Position numbers and translations under genes: made by a program. 64,000 bases of DNA, from the NCBI RefSeq assembly GCF_020410765.1, contig NZ_CP084541.1, positions 3,600,501-3,664,500 on the forward strand. Reading direction: 5' to 3'. Below are positions 41,322-50,775 of the stretch, one piece after another. Each line of letters begins with the position of its first letter. Within the stretch, counting starts at the first letter, position 1. Origin of the DNA: Streptomyces marincola. GTDB taxonomy: Bacteria; Actinomycetota; Actinomycetes; Streptomycetales; Streptomycetaceae. Below the pieces are notes generated by a model. It was given only the letters and a program-made list of their open reading frames with translations. It did no database searches and was not told the DNA's origin.

Positions 41322-43325
41322 TCAGGAGCGGCGCAGTTGTACGTCCTCTGCGCGCACCCATGCGACGCGGTGGCCCAGTTGGATCTGGAAGTACTCCTCG
41401 CCCCGCACGACCTGGTGGCCCGCCGGGTCGAACGTGACGGCCCGGTAGTACTCGGCGCGGGTGCGCTGCCCGACGACGTACTCCTGGTCCGCGGGGATCT
41501 CGTAGGACAGGGGCACGACCGGCTGGACCGGCACGTCCTCCGGGTAGGCGGCGGCCTCCGGGTAGGCGCGGCCGTACACGGGGATGGTGGCGGCGCCTTC
41601 CGCTCCGGTGACGACCCAGCCGCTCGCGGGCAGCGAGGTGCGCGCGCGGGCCGGGTCGTGGAACCACGCCTTCTGCCCGAGGTACCAGATCGCCGTCCAG
41701 GAACCGCGCCGGTCCGCGACGGCGAACTGCTGGCCGGCCGAGGCGCGGGCGCCGATGTCGTTCACGCCGGGGGAGGACGCGCCGCCGCCCGGGTGCGTTC
41801 CTGGGTCGCGGACCAGAGGCGCGTCGTGGTCGGGCGCGGTGTGCAGCCGGACGGCGGAGGACCCGTGCGGCGCGCAGGGGGTGCCGGGCCCGTCGCAGCC
41901 CTCGAACTCCGGCGTGTGCGCCGCGTACTCCGGCGCGATGGTGACCAGGCCGCCGTGCGGGCCCGCGGTGGGGCGCAACGGCGCGCCGAGCAGCTCGAAG
42001 TAGTGCGCCCAGTCCCAGTACGGTCCCGGGTCGGTGTGCATGCCGGGCACGCTCGCGTCGGTCGGGCCCTGCACGTTGTCGTGGCCGAGGATGTGGTGCC
42101 GGTCGAGCGGGATGTCGTAGGTGCGCGCCAGGTGGCGCACGAGGCGGGCCGAGGCCCGGTACATCGCCTCGGTGTACCAGGCGTCGGGGTCGGCCAGGAA
42201 GCCCTCGTGCTCAAGGCCGATCGACTTGGCGTTGACGAACCAGTTGCCCGCGTGCCAGCCGACGTCCTCGCCGGCCAGGTGCTGCGCGATGTGGCCGTCG
42301 CGCGAGCGCAGGCTGTAGTGCCACGAGACGTACTCGGGGTCCTGGACCAGGCGGAGCGTGGTCTCCCAGGTGGCCTCGGTGTCGTGGATGACGATGTGGT
42401 CGACCGACTGGGAGGCGGGCCGCCGCGCCTGGTCGTGGTTGCCGTAGTCGCCGTCGCCGAGGTCCACGTAGGGCGCGGGCACCCACGCGCAGGAGACGGA
42501 GCGGGGGCACTCCACGCGCGGGTCGCGCGGGGTGCTCGGCAGGCCGAGCGCGTCGGCGGCGCCGGTGTCGGGGGTGACGGCGAGCGGCGGGAGGGTGACG
42601 CGTTCGCCGGAGTCGGTGACGCGGGAGGCGCCCTCGTTGATGACCGCGTACACCTCGTCGGCGAACGCCTCGGCCGCCTCGCGGTTCCCGGCGCGCGCGT
42701 AGGCCGCGACCGCGCCGTACCAGTCGGCGGGGTCCGCGCTCGCCGGGCGGCCGAGGTCGCGCTGGGCGTCGGCGAGCAGCGCGGCGCCGCCGCGCACGTT
42801 GGCCGCGGCGCTCCGCCGCAGCTCCGCCGGGGCGAGGCCGGTGAGCGCGGCGGCCTCGGCCAGGGTGCGCGGTTCGTCGTGCGGAGTGTCGTGCGCGGTG
42901 TCGTGCGGAGCGTCCTGCGCGCCGGCGGGCGCGGGCGCGTCCGCCGGCGCGGGCGGCGGCAGCGGGCGGGCGGTGTCGCCGCGCGGGTCCTCGGTGCCGT
43001 GCGCGTGGTGGCCGCCGGACGCGTCGGACTCGGCGAGCGCGGTGGCCGCGTCGGTGAGGTGCATCGGGCCGTAGCCGCCGGAGACACTGGGCGCGCCGCC
43101 GTGCCCGTCCCACCGGGACTGGAGGTAGGAGACGCCGAGCAGCACGCTCTCGGGGACGCCGTGCCGTTCTGCCGCGGCGGCGAACGCGGCCTGGAGGCCG
43201 CTGCCGCCGGCGGGCGCGCCCGCGGGTGCGGCCTGACCCGCCGCGGTGAGCAGCGGGAGCGCGGCGGCCAGCGCCACGGCGGACGCGGCGGCGCGGGAAC
43301 GCGCGGGGGGACGGGTGCGTCGCAA
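41322..43325 (-). CDS. Secreted peptidoglycan amidase, Amidase_2 type
   Basis: This 667-residue protein starts at TTG 43325 with GGGAGG nine bases upstream. A twin-Arg-like signal region (RRTRPPARSRAAA then a hydrophobic stretch) precedes an N-terminal helical domain (VPESVLLGVSYLQSRWDGHGG). The Amidase_2 domain follows: HIVIHDTEATWETTLRL, WHYSLRSRDGHIAQ, HHILGHDNVQGPTDASVPG. The C-terminal third resembles SH3-like wall-binding repeats (WYLGQKAWFHDP, EEYFQIQLGHRVAWV). It probably trims stem peptides from the wall. Confidence 0.85.
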   Translation of the reverse strand: MRRTRPPARSRAAASAVALAAALPLLTAAGQAAPAGAPAGGSGLQAAFAAAAERHGVPESVLLGVSYLQSRWDGHGGAPSVSGGYGPMHLTDAATALAESDASGGHHAHGTEDPRGDTARPLPPPAPADAPAPAGAQDAPHDTAHDTPHDEPRTLAEAAALTGLAPAELRRSAAANVRGGAALLADAQRDLGRPASADPADWYGAVAAYARAGNREAAEAFADEVYAVINEGASRVTDSGERVTLPPLAVTPDTGAADALGLPSTPRDPRVECPRSVSCAWVPAPYVDLGDGDYGNHDQARRPASQSVDHIVIHDTEATWETTLRLVQDPEYVSWHYSLRSRDGHIAQHLAGEDVGWHAGNWFVNAKSIGLEHEGFLADPDAWYTEAMYRASARLVRHLARTYDIPLDRHHILGHDNVQGPTDASVPGMHTDPGPYWDWAHYFELLGAPLRPTAGPHGGLVTIAPEYAAHTPEFEGCDGPGTPCAPHGSSAVRLHTAPDHDAPLVRDPGTHPGGGASSPGVNDIGARASAGQQFAVADRRGSWTAIWYLGQKAWFHDPARARTSLPASGWVVTGAEGAATIPVYGRAYPEAAAYPEDVPVQPVVPLSYEIPADQEYVVGQRTRAEYYRAVTFDPAGHQVVRGEEYFQIQLGHRVAWVRAEDVQLRRS

Positions 43326-43712
43326 GGCGTGCCTCCCGGGGGACGGCTGGTTGCCATGGGCATGATCATGCTGGGCCCCGCGGTCCCGTGGCGTCAATGC
43401 GCCGCGCCCCCTCGGCGCCGGGCTTTCACCGGCCGGGCGCGCCGCCTGCGGCGCGGCACCGGTCCATACCGGTGGCGCACCGGGGTTTTGCCGTCGCTTT
43501 GCGCGGGGGACGCGCGGGGGACGTGCGGCGGGCGCGCCGTGGAACGCGCCGTGGAACGCCCGTTCGCCGTCGTGCGCGCCAGGGTGCGCCCGGGCGCGCG
43601 CCTCGTCCGCGCTCCCGCGCGCGTCGTCGGCGGTCGTCAACCCGTGGCGTTCCCCCACTCGATCGGCGGACGGTAGCTGGACATGTCCGGTGCGTGAACA
43701 CAGGGTGGGCGC
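43326..43712. other. Divergent promoter region of amidase and protease genes
   Basis: The 387-bp stretch contains the direct repeat CGCGCCGTGGAACG in two adjacent overlapping copies near 43540-43560 and several GC-rich short repeats, but no ORF I would support. Promoters for both flanking secreted-enzyme genes should lie here. Confidence 0.45.
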
Positions 43713-44498
43713 ATGAGACTTACGCGTCCGCTCGCGGCACTGACGGTCGCCGCGGCCCTGGTGGCGTTCGCCGCTCCGCCCGCCTCGGCGGCGCGGCCGT
43801 GGCGCGAGGGGCCGGTGGCCACCGTCGGCAAGCTGATCTGGGAGACCGCGGGCGGGCGCCTCGGTCTGTGCTCGGGGGCGGTGGTGGACGCACCGAACGG
43901 CAGCGTGGTCGCCACCGCCGCGCACTGCGTGCGCAACGCGACCAGCCCGGAGCCCCCCGACGAGGTGTGGTTCGTGCCCGGCTACCACCACGGCCGCGAC
44001 AGCTACCGCGAGGACGGCTGGCCGGTCACGGGGTTCCACACGCCCGCGGGCTGGGACGTGGCCAGGGAGACGGCGCGGATCCTGCCGCACGACTACGCGT
44101 TCCTCACGCTCGGGCGCCGGGACGGGCGCACCGTTCAGGAGGTGAGCGGCGCGAACCGCCTCGCGTTCGAGCCGGTGCCCGAGGGCGGCCGGGTCGCGGT
44201 GCTCGGCTACCCGGCGGTCTCCCCGTACGACGGGGAGACGCTGCACTACTGCGCGGGCGAGACGGACGTGCTGAGCGCGGACGAGGCGGAGGCGCCGAAC
44301 GTGGGCGGGCTGCTGCTGTCCGGCTGCGACCTGACGGCGGGGTCGAGCGGCGGGCCGTGGCTGACCGGGTACGACCCGGCGAGCGAGTCCGGCACGCTGG
44401 TGGCCGTGATGTCGGTCGGCAGCGGGGACGGCCACGTGGTCGGCCGGCCGTTCCCCGAGGCGGCGCGCGCGCTGTTCGCGGCGGCGTCCGGCGGCTGA
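43713..44498 (+). CDS. Secreted trypsin-like serine protease
   Basis: This 261-residue protein has a signal peptide ending PPASA-A and the chymotrypsin-fold catalytic triad in VATAAHCV, ILPHDYAFLTL and LTAGSSGGPWL. The Cys pairs would form disulfides outside the cell. It is divergent from the amidase across a 387-bp gap. The substrate is unknown. Confidence 0.9.
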   Translation: MRLTRPLAALTVAAALVAFAAPPASAARPWREGPVATVGKLIWETAGGRLGLCSGAVVDAPNGSVVATAAHCVRNATSPEPPDEVWFVPGYHHGRDSYREDGWPVTGFHTPAGWDVARETARILPHDYAFLTLGRRDGRTVQEVSGANRLAFEPVPEGGRVAVLGYPAVSPYDGETLHYCAGETDVLSADEAEAPNVGGLLLSGCDLTAGSSGGPWLTGYDPASESGTLVAVMSVGSGDGHVVGRPFPEAARALFAAASGG

Positions 44499-44616
44499 CG
44501 GCGGCCCGGCCCGCGGCATCGGCCAGGCGCGGCACCGGCCGGGCCCGGGGCGCCGGGCGCGTTCGACATCAGCTGGGGTTCGGTTGGCGCCGGTCGCACG
44601 GGCCGTGCGCGCGGGC

Positions 44617-45039
44617 TCACGCGAGGCGCGCGCGAGCCCCCGGAGCACGGCGCGCGCGGAACGAGAGGGGCACGGCAGCCGCGGCCACCGCGGAGAGCCC
44701 CGCGAGGCCGAACAGGACGGGGTTGACCCAGCCGGGCACCATCTCCACGCCCCCGCACACCGTGCTGAGCGGCAGGTCGCTGTGGTGCTCCGGGCGCACC
44801 CGCTCGCCGATCGCCGCGTGGCAGACGTCCTCGGGGAAGAAGCTGGTCGCGTACGTCAGTTCCGCGTAGCCCCACACCAGCAGGGCGGTGCTCAGCGACA
44901 GCACGGAGACCAGCGCCCACGGCCGGGGGCTCGCCAGCCGCGGCCCGCCCCCTTCCCGCAGGCGCCGGACCGCGTGCGCGACCAGTCCGACCAGAGCCAG
45001 GACGAAGAACACGGGTGCCACCATGCCGAGAGAGGTCAT
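44617..45039 (-). CDS. Four-helix membrane protein, unknown function
   Basis: This 140-residue protein has hydrophobic segments near residues 5-22, 42-60 and 102-125, with an extracytoplasmic loop containing two Cys residues (DVCHAAIGERV, STVCGGVEM) that could form a disulfide. I do not recognise a family. It is divergent from clpB and ends convergently toward the protease gene. Confidence 0.65.
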   Translation of the reverse strand: MTSLGMVAPVFFVLALVGLVAHAVRRLREGGGPRLASPRPWALVSVLSLSTALLVWGYAELTYATSFFPEDVCHAAIGERVRPEHHSDLPLSTVCGGVEMVPGWVNPVLFGLAGLSAVAAAAVPLSFRARRAPGARARLA

Positions 45040-45122
45040 GGGGCATTGTCGCCCGTCCGCGCGGCCCGCGTCCGGCCGCACGAAGAAACGGCACACGGGG
45101 CGTGGCCGGGTCCCGTCTTTCG

Positions 45123-45143
45123 CTTGAGTGGAATAGACTCAAC
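45123..45143. promoter_or_regulatory. HAIR operator upstream of clpB
   Basis: CTTGAGT, seven bases, ACTCAAC differs in one base from the HAIR consensus and lies 71 bp upstream of the clpB start. It places clpB under HspR, as known in Streptomyces. Confidence 0.9.
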
Positions 45144-45213
45144 TTATCGCATGTTGCGTCTGGCAGACTCAGGAGTCGCCACGCACTCGGGATCACGGAG
45201 GAGTACGGCTGAA

Positions 45214-47835
45214 GTGAACGCGGAGCTGACCAACAGGAGCCGGGACGCGATCAGCGCGGCCAACGACCGCGCGCTGACCGGCGGGCACCCGGACATCACC
45301 CCGGCCCATCTGCTGCTCGCCCTGCTGACCGGCCAGGACAACGAGAACATCCAGGACCTGCTCGTCGCCGTCGACGCCGACCAGGCCGCCCTGCGCGCGG
45401 GCGCCGAGCGCCTGCTGAACGGGCTGCCGAGCGTCGAGGGCGCCTCCGTGGCCAAGCCCCAGCCCAACCGGGAGCTGCTGGCCGTCATCGCCGACGCGGC
45501 CCGGCGGGCCAAGGAGCTGGGCGACTCGTTCGTGTCCACGGAGCATCTGCTGATCGCCCTGGCCGCCAAGGGCGGGCAGACCGCGGAGCTGCTGGCCGCG
45601 CAGGGCGCGGCCGACCGCAAGCTGCTCGACGCCTTCGAGGCCGGCCGCGGCGGCCGGCGCATCACCACCGCGGACCCCGAGGGCACCTACAAGGCGCTGG
45701 AACGGTTCGGCACCGACTTCACGGCCGCCGCGCGCGAAGGCCGGCTCGACCCGGTCATCGGCCGCGACCACGAGATCCGCCGCGTCGTCCAGGTGCTCTC
45801 GCGCCGCACCAAGAACAACCCGGTGCTCATCGGCGAGCCCGGCGTCGGCAAGACCGCCGTCGTCGAGGGCCTGGCGCAGCGCATCGTCAAGGGCGATGTG
45901 CCCGAGTCCCTGAAGAACAAGCGGCTGGTCTCCCTCGACCTCGGCGCGATGGTCGCGGGCGCGAAGTACCGCGGCGAGTTCGAGGAGCGGCTCAAGACGG
46001 TGCTCGGGGAGATCAAGGACAGCGACGGCCAGATCATCACGTTCATCGACGAGCTGCACACCGTGGTCGGCGCGGGCGCGGGCGGCGACTCCGCGATGGA
46101 CGCCGGCAACATGCTCAAGCCCATGCTGGCCCGCGGCGAGCTGCGCATGGTCGGCGCGACCACGCTCGACGAGTACCGCGAGCGCATTGAGAAGGACGCC
46201 GCGCTGGAGCGCCGTTTCCAGCAGGTGCTGGTCGCGGAGCCGGGCGTGGAGGACTCCATCGCCATCCTGCGCGGCCTGAAGGGCCGGTACGAGGCGCACC
46301 ACAAGGTGCAGATCGCCGACGCCGCGCTGGTGGCGGCGGCGGCCCTCTCGGATCGCTACATCACCTCCAGGTTCCTGCCGGACAAGGCCATCGACCTGGT
46401 GGACGAGGCCGCCTCCCGGCTGCGCATGGAGATCGACTCCTCGCCCGTGGAGATCGACGAGCTCCAGCGTTCCGTCGACCGCCTGAAGATGGAGGAGCTG
46501 GCCCTGGCCAACGAGTCGGACGTCTCCTCGCGGGAACGGCTGGCCAGGCTGCGCCGCGAGCTGGCCGACCGCGAGGAGGAGCTGCGCGGGCTCACCGCAC
46601 GCTGGGAGAAGGAGAAGCAGGGCCTGAACCGGCTCGGCGAGCTGAAGGAGCGCCTGGACGAGTCCAGGGGCCTGGCCGAGCGCGCGCAGCGGGACGGCGA
46701 CTTCGAGGCCGCGTCCCGGCTGCTGTACGCGGAGATCCCCGCGCTCGAACGCGAGCTGGCCGCCGCCTCGGAGGCCGAGGCGGAGGCCAAGCGGGACACC
46801 ATGGTCAAGGAGGAGGTCGGCCCCGACGACATCGCGGACGTGGTGTCCTCGTGGACCGGCATCCCGGCCGGGCGGCTGCTTGAGGGCGAGACGGAGAAGC
46901 TGCTGCGCATGGAGGAGCAGCTGGGGCGCCGGCTCATCGGCCAGCAGGAGGCGGTGCGGGCCGTCTCGGACGCGGTGCGGCGCAGCCGCGCGGGCATCGC
47001 GGACCCCGATCGGCCCACCGGCTCGTTCCTCTTCCTCGGGCCGACCGGCGTGGGCAAGACGGAGCTGGCCAAGGCGCTGGCCGACTTCCTCTTCGACGAC
47101 GAGCGGGCCATGGTCCGCATCGACATGAGCGAGTACAGCGAGAAGCACTCGGTGGCCAGGCTCGTCGGGGCGCCCCCCGGCTACGTCGGCTACGAGGAGG
47201 GCGGCCAGCTCACCGAGGCCGTCCGGCGCCGCCCGTACACGGTGGTGCTGCTCGACGAGGTGGAGAAGGCGCACCACGAGGTCTTCGACATCCTGCTCCA
47301 GGTGCTCGACGACGGGCGGCTGACCGACGGGCAGGGGCGCACCGTCGACTTCAGGAACACCATCCTCATCCTCACCTCCAACCTCGGCAGCCAGCACCTG
47401 ATCGACCCGCTGGCCAAGCCGGAGCAGCAGCGCGAGGAGGTGCTGGCGGCGGTGCGGTCCGCGTTCCGGCCCGAGTTCCTGAACCGGCTGGACGACCTGG
47501 TGATCTTCTCCGCGCTCACCGGCCCCGAGCTGAGCCGCATCGCGCGGCTCCAGACCGACGCGCTCCAGCGGCGGCTGGCCGACCGCAGGCTCACGCTCGA
47601 CGTCACCGAGCTGGCGCTCGGCTGGCTGGCCGACGAGGGGAACGACCCGGCGTACGGCGCCAGGCCCCTGCGGCGGCTGGTGCAGACGGCCATCGGGGAC
47701 CCGTTGGCCCGCAAGATCCTGGGCGGCGAGGTCAGGGACGGCGACACCGTGCGGGTGGACGCGGCCCTCGACGGCGGGCTGACCATAACGACCGCGGAGA
47801 CGCCGGCGGAGACGGCCGCGGAGCCCGGCGCGTGA
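45214..47835 (+). CDS. clpB: ClpB disaggregase (Hsp100)
   Basis: This 873-residue AAA+ protein begins at GTG 45214 with the family start VNAELTNRSRDAI. It contains the Clp_N repeats, the first ATPase domain (GEPGVGKTAVV, ITFIDELHTVVG), the middle coiled coil (residues 400-520) and the second ATPase domain (GPTGVGKTELAKALA, LLDEVEKAH). With DnaK it dissolves protein aggregates. Control by HspR through the HAIR site is expected. Confidence 0.97.
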   Translation: MNAELTNRSRDAISAANDRALTGGHPDITPAHLLLALLTGQDNENIQDLLVAVDADQAALRAGAERLLNGLPSVEGASVAKPQPNRELLAVIADAARRAKELGDSFVSTEHLLIALAAKGGQTAELLAAQGAADRKLLDAFEAGRGGRRITTADPEGTYKALERFGTDFTAAAREGRLDPVIGRDHEIRRVVQVLSRRTKNNPVLIGEPGVGKTAVVEGLAQRIVKGDVPESLKNKRLVSLDLGAMVAGAKYRGEFEERLKTVLGEIKDSDGQIITFIDELHTVVGAGAGGDSAMDAGNMLKPMLARGELRMVGATTLDEYRERIEKDAALERRFQQVLVAEPGVEDSIAILRGLKGRYEAHHKVQIADAALVAAAALSDRYITSRFLPDKAIDLVDEAASRLRMEIDSSPVEIDELQRSVDRLKMEELALANESDVSSRERLARLRRELADREEELRGLTARWEKEKQGLNRLGELKERLDESRGLAERAQRDGDFEAASRLLYAEIPALERELAAASEAEAEAKRDTMVKEEVGPDDIADVVSSWTGIPAGRLLEGETEKLLRMEEQLGRRLIGQQEAVRAVSDAVRRSRAGIADPDRPTGSFLFLGPTGVGKTELAKALADFLFDDERAMVRIDMSEYSEKHSVARLVGAPPGYVGYEEGGQLTEAVRRRPYTVVLLDEVEKAHHEVFDILLQVLDDGRLTDGQGRTVDFRNTILILTSNLGSQHLIDPLAKPEQQREEVLAAVRSAFRPEFLNRLDDLVIFSALTGPELSRIARLQTDALQRRLADRRLTLDVTELALGWLADEGNDPAYGARPLRRLVQTAIGDPLARKILGGEVRDGDTVRVDAALDGGLTITTAETPAETAAEPGA

Positions 47836-47980
47836 CGGGCGGTCCCCCGCCTCCCGGCTGCCCGGCCGGGGGGGCGGGGGACCGCGGGCCGGCCGTTCCC
47901 CGGCGTCGTCGCGGTTGCCAGACCCCGGCGGGCATGGGAGAGGATGGAAGGGCTTCTCGCATCCACGAAGGGACCCACCC

Positions 47981-48631
47981 GTGTCTGTCGATCCGTCCGC
48001 CATCCCGAACTTCGGGGGTCAGCCGGGCAAGCAGGGCCAGCCGCAGCAGGCGAACAAGCCCGCCGGTCCGATCATGCCGAACCAGGAGCTGGTCAAGCAG
48101 CTGCTGGACCGGATGAAGCTGAAGCACACCGTCGACAAGTCCGGTGACGTGCTCGCGCCGTGGAAGCACTACCGCGTCTATTTCATGTTCCGCGGCGAGG
48201 AGCGGCAGCGGATACTCACCGTGCGCACGTTCTACGACCGGGCGTACACGGTGGACGACAAGCCGCGCCTGCTCCAGGCCGCCGACGAGTGGAACCACTC
48301 GACGCTGTGGCCGAAGGTCTACACCCACACCAGCGACGACGGCACGGTGCGGCTCGTGGGCGACTTCCAGCTGCTGCTGGGCGCGGGCGTGGGCTTCGAC
48401 CACTTCGTGGCCAGCGTCGTCAGCTGGGTGCGGGCGGCGGGCGAGTTCGACAAGTGGCTCGTGGACCGGTTCGGTCTCGCCAAGGACGACGAGGAGGCGC
48501 CCGAGGGGGCGGCGGCCGAGGGTGCGGCCGGATCCGGGGCCGGGGAGGCCGCGGACGCCGCCGAGGCGGGCGCCGGCTCCGGCGGCGCGGACGGCGCCCG
48601 CGAGGGGCGCGAGGACGGGACCGGATCGTGA
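47981..48631 (+). CDS. YbjN-domain protein
   Basis: This 216-residue protein has a YbjN-like domain (residues 25-160: LVKQLLDRMKLKHTVDKSGD, WKHYRVYFMFRGEERQ, FVASVVSWVRAAGEF) followed by a Gly/Ala/Glu-rich tail. YbjN proteins may act as type III secretion chaperone-like folds; the role in actinobacteria is unknown. The stop overlaps the start of the next gene. Confidence 0.75.
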   Translation: MSVDPSAIPNFGGQPGKQGQPQQANKPAGPIMPNQELVKQLLDRMKLKHTVDKSGDVLAPWKHYRVYFMFRGEERQRILTVRTFYDRAYTVDDKPRLLQAADEWNHSTLWPKVYTHTSDDGTVRLVGDFQLLLGAGVGFDHFVASVVSWVRAAGEFDKWLVDRFGLAKDDEEAPEGAAAEGAAGSGAGEAADAAEAGAGSGGADGAREGREDGTGS

Positions 48632-48960
48632 TCGTCGCGTTCTCCGTGACGCCCGTCGGCGCGGGTGAGAACGTCGGCGCCGAGGTCGCCGAGGCCGTGC
48701 GCGTGGTCAGGGAGAGCGGCCTGCCCAACCGGACCGACGCGATGTTCACCAGCGTCGAGGGCGAGTGGGACGAGGTGATGGACGTCGTGAAACGTGCCGT
48801 CGAGGCCGTCCAGACCCGCGCGGGCCGCGTCAGCCTGGTGCTCAAGGCGGACGTGCGGCCCGGCGTCACCGACGGACTCACCGGCAAGGTCGAACGGGTC
48901 GAACGCCTGCTCGCCGGGCCTGACGCCGCGCGGCCCGGCGACGGTCGGGAAACGGCTTAG
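48628..48960 (+). CDS. MTH1187/YkoF-type thiamine-binding protein
   Basis: This 110-residue protein matches the MTH1187 family (VAFSVTPVGAGENVGAEVAE, SGLPNRTDAMFTSVEGEWD, RVSLVLKADVRPG). Members form small ferredoxin-like oligomers, some binding thiamine. GTG 48628 overlaps the YbjN stop, so the two are co-translated. Confidence 0.85.
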   Translation: MIVAFSVTPVGAGENVGAEVAEAVRVVRESGLPNRTDAMFTSVEGEWDEVMDVVKRAVEAVQTRAGRVSLVLKADVRPGVTDGLTGKVERVERLLAGPDAARPGDGRETA

Positions 48961-49315
48961 GGAGCGGGCGGCGGTGCGGTGGGCCGGGCCGCGCACGGCG
49001 CGTCCCGGCCGCGCGTCCGGCCCGGTGCGTCCCGGGCCCGTCGGGCGCGCCGTGGCCCGGCCCCCGGCCGCGTCAGTGGTGTGTACCAACTACGGGCGTT
49101 TCGGGGGCACTTCGGGCACCGGTGCGGCATGTGTGTTCGCAAGGCGTGCTGTTGAGGGGTGAACACCTGACCCACCCTGACCCCGACGGGATGGAAACCT
49201 GGCGAAGTTGGGTAAAAACGCTGTGGCCGCGGCGTGTTACGTGATTCGGTGGTCCCGTTGTCTCCGGAGGGTCGGTCCGCGCCGCCCTCAACTGCGCGCA
49301 TGCGGGAGCCGACCC
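48961..49315. other. Intergenic stretch, promoter of the DUF2617 gene
   Basis: This 355-bp region has a strongly GC-rich start and an AT-richer second half with GTTGGGTAAAAACGCTGTGG near 49207-49226, where promoters for the following gene may lie. I see no ORF, RNA gene or repeat that I can support. Confidence 0.45.
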
Positions 49316-49888
49316 ATGCTCACCACGATCCAGACCGCTTTCACCGACACCCGGGCGGGTGACCTGGCCTGGGCACTCGGCCGCGAGCCGCTGCCGTCAC
49401 TCGCCACCCTCGACCTCGAACTCGCCGGCGCCCACATTCAGTTGCGCGTGCTCGGCGCCTCGCACCAGGTGCTGCTCGACTGCCGGGACGGCACCTGTTC
49501 CGAGACCGTGGCCTGCATGCCGGGGAGCAACACCCCGCTGCCCCTCGGCGTGTCCAGACGCCTGGGCAACTTCGAATACGAGTTCGCCGCCAGGGTCGAG
49601 ACCATGAGCACGGGCTCGTTCGCCGGCCGGGCCCAGGAGTTGCTCGCCCTGGTCGCCGAGCACCCGTACGGCCTCGCGGGGCTGTTCCCCGGCGATCCGA
49701 ACGCGTTCACCGCGCTGCTCGTGCAGCGCAGGGCGGGGCAGTTCCACTGGCGGACCTGGCACGCGTACCCCCAGGAGCACTGCCTGGTGGCGACGAGAAC
49801 CCGGGTGAGCGGCACGACGGAACAGCTCGAATCCACTCCTGTGGGTGACAAGGCCAACCCGAAGTGTGACGTAACGTTCGGTTCATGA
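49316..49888 (+). CDS. DUF2617 family protein
   Basis: This 190-residue protein matches DUF2617 (LDLELAGAHIQLRVLGASHQ, VSRRLGNFEYEFAARVE, FTALLVQRRAGQFHWRTWHA). In Streptomyces the gene lies directly before a membrane spermidine-synthase-like gene, as here, with a 4-bp overlap (ATGA). The molecular function is unknown, but coupling suggests a shared process. Confidence 0.85.
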   Translation: MLTTIQTAFTDTRAGDLAWALGREPLPSLATLDLELAGAHIQLRVLGASHQVLLDCRDGTCSETVACMPGSNTPLPLGVSRRLGNFEYEFAARVETMSTGSFAGRAQELLALVAEHPYGLAGLFPGDPNAFTALLVQRRAGQFHWRTWHAYPQEHCLVATRTRVSGTTEQLESTPVGDKANPKCDVTFGS

Positions 49889-50694
49889 TCGAGACGTCCG
49901 AAGCCGAGCGTGCGACTGCGCCGCGCGCAGTGACCGCCGTTCTCCCCGTTTCGGCGGGCGTCGGGCGCGTCATGGTCCTCGCCGCGGTCTTCGTGTGCGC
50001 CGCGTGCGGTCTGGTCTACGAGCTCGAACTCATCGCGATCGCCGACTACCTGGTGGGCGACACCGTCACCCACACCTCGATCGTGCTGTCCCTGATGGTG
50101 TTCGCGATGGGCATCGGCTCGCTCGGCGCCAAACGGCTGCGGGCCAGCGCCGCGGTCAACTTCGGGCTCGTCGAATCGATCCTCGCGCTCGTCGGCGGCT
50201 GTTCCGCGACCGTCCTGTACCTGGCGGTCGTGCTGTTCGGCGAGGCGAGACCGATGCTCGTCGCCTTCTCGCTCGGCATCGGCGTCCTCATCGGTGCCGA
50301 GATGCCGCTGCTGATGACGCTGATCCAGCGCATCAGGCAGCAGGACGCGGGACGCGCGGTCGCGGACCTGTCCGCGGCCGACTACGTGGGCGCGCTGCTC
50401 GGCGGCCTGGCGTTCCCGTTCCTGCTGCTGCCGCTGCTCGGACAGCTGAGCGCGGCGCTGTGCACGGGCGTGGTCAACGCGCTGGCCGGCGGATTCATGG
50501 TGCTGTGGCTGTTCCGCGGCGACCTCACGCGGCGGATGCGGCGCCGGCTGCTGCTGCTCAACGCGGCGGTGATCGCCGTGCTCGTGGCCTGCTCGGCGGC
50601 GGTCGACCCGCTGGAACGGGCCGCGGCCGAGCGGCTGCGCGAGCAGCCCGCCGCCGCGGCCGGACTTCCGGGCGGCGGCCCCGGCACTCCGTGA
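49885..50694 (+). CDS. Membrane domain of a spermidine-synthase-like protein, catalytic domain absent
   Basis: This 269-residue protein has about six hydrophobic segments starting with the family phrase VFVCAACGLVYELELIAIAD. In full-length Streptomyces homologues this membrane region is followed by a SpeE-type aminopropyltransferase domain of about 280 residues. Here the frame ends at residue 269 and the next gene is unrelated. Either the gene has been cut, or a membrane-only version persists. The start overlaps the DUF2617 stop. Confidence 0.8.
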   Translation: MIETSEAERATAPRAVTAVLPVSAGVGRVMVLAAVFVCAACGLVYELELIAIADYLVGDTVTHTSIVLSLMVFAMGIGSLGAKRLRASAAVNFGLVESILALVGGCSATVLYLAVVLFGEARPMLVAFSLGIGVLIGAEMPLLMTLIQRIRQQDAGRAVADLSAADYVGALLGGLAFPFLLLPLLGQLSAALCTGVVNALAGGFMVLWLFRGDLTRRMRRRLLLLNAAVIAVLVACSAAVDPLERAAAERLREQPAAAAGLPGGGPGTP

Positions 50695-50775
50695 GCGCGG
50701 CCGGTCGCGCGGCGCGGCAGGGGCATATGGCGTGACCGGTGCCTTATGCGCGGACCAGTGGGTAGGCTCCGCGCC

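Noticed and set aside
45193..48003. 936-residue minus-strand open frame opposite clpB
   Set aside because: It is antisense to an unmistakable clpB gene and has no domain features; third-position GC explains the lack of stops.
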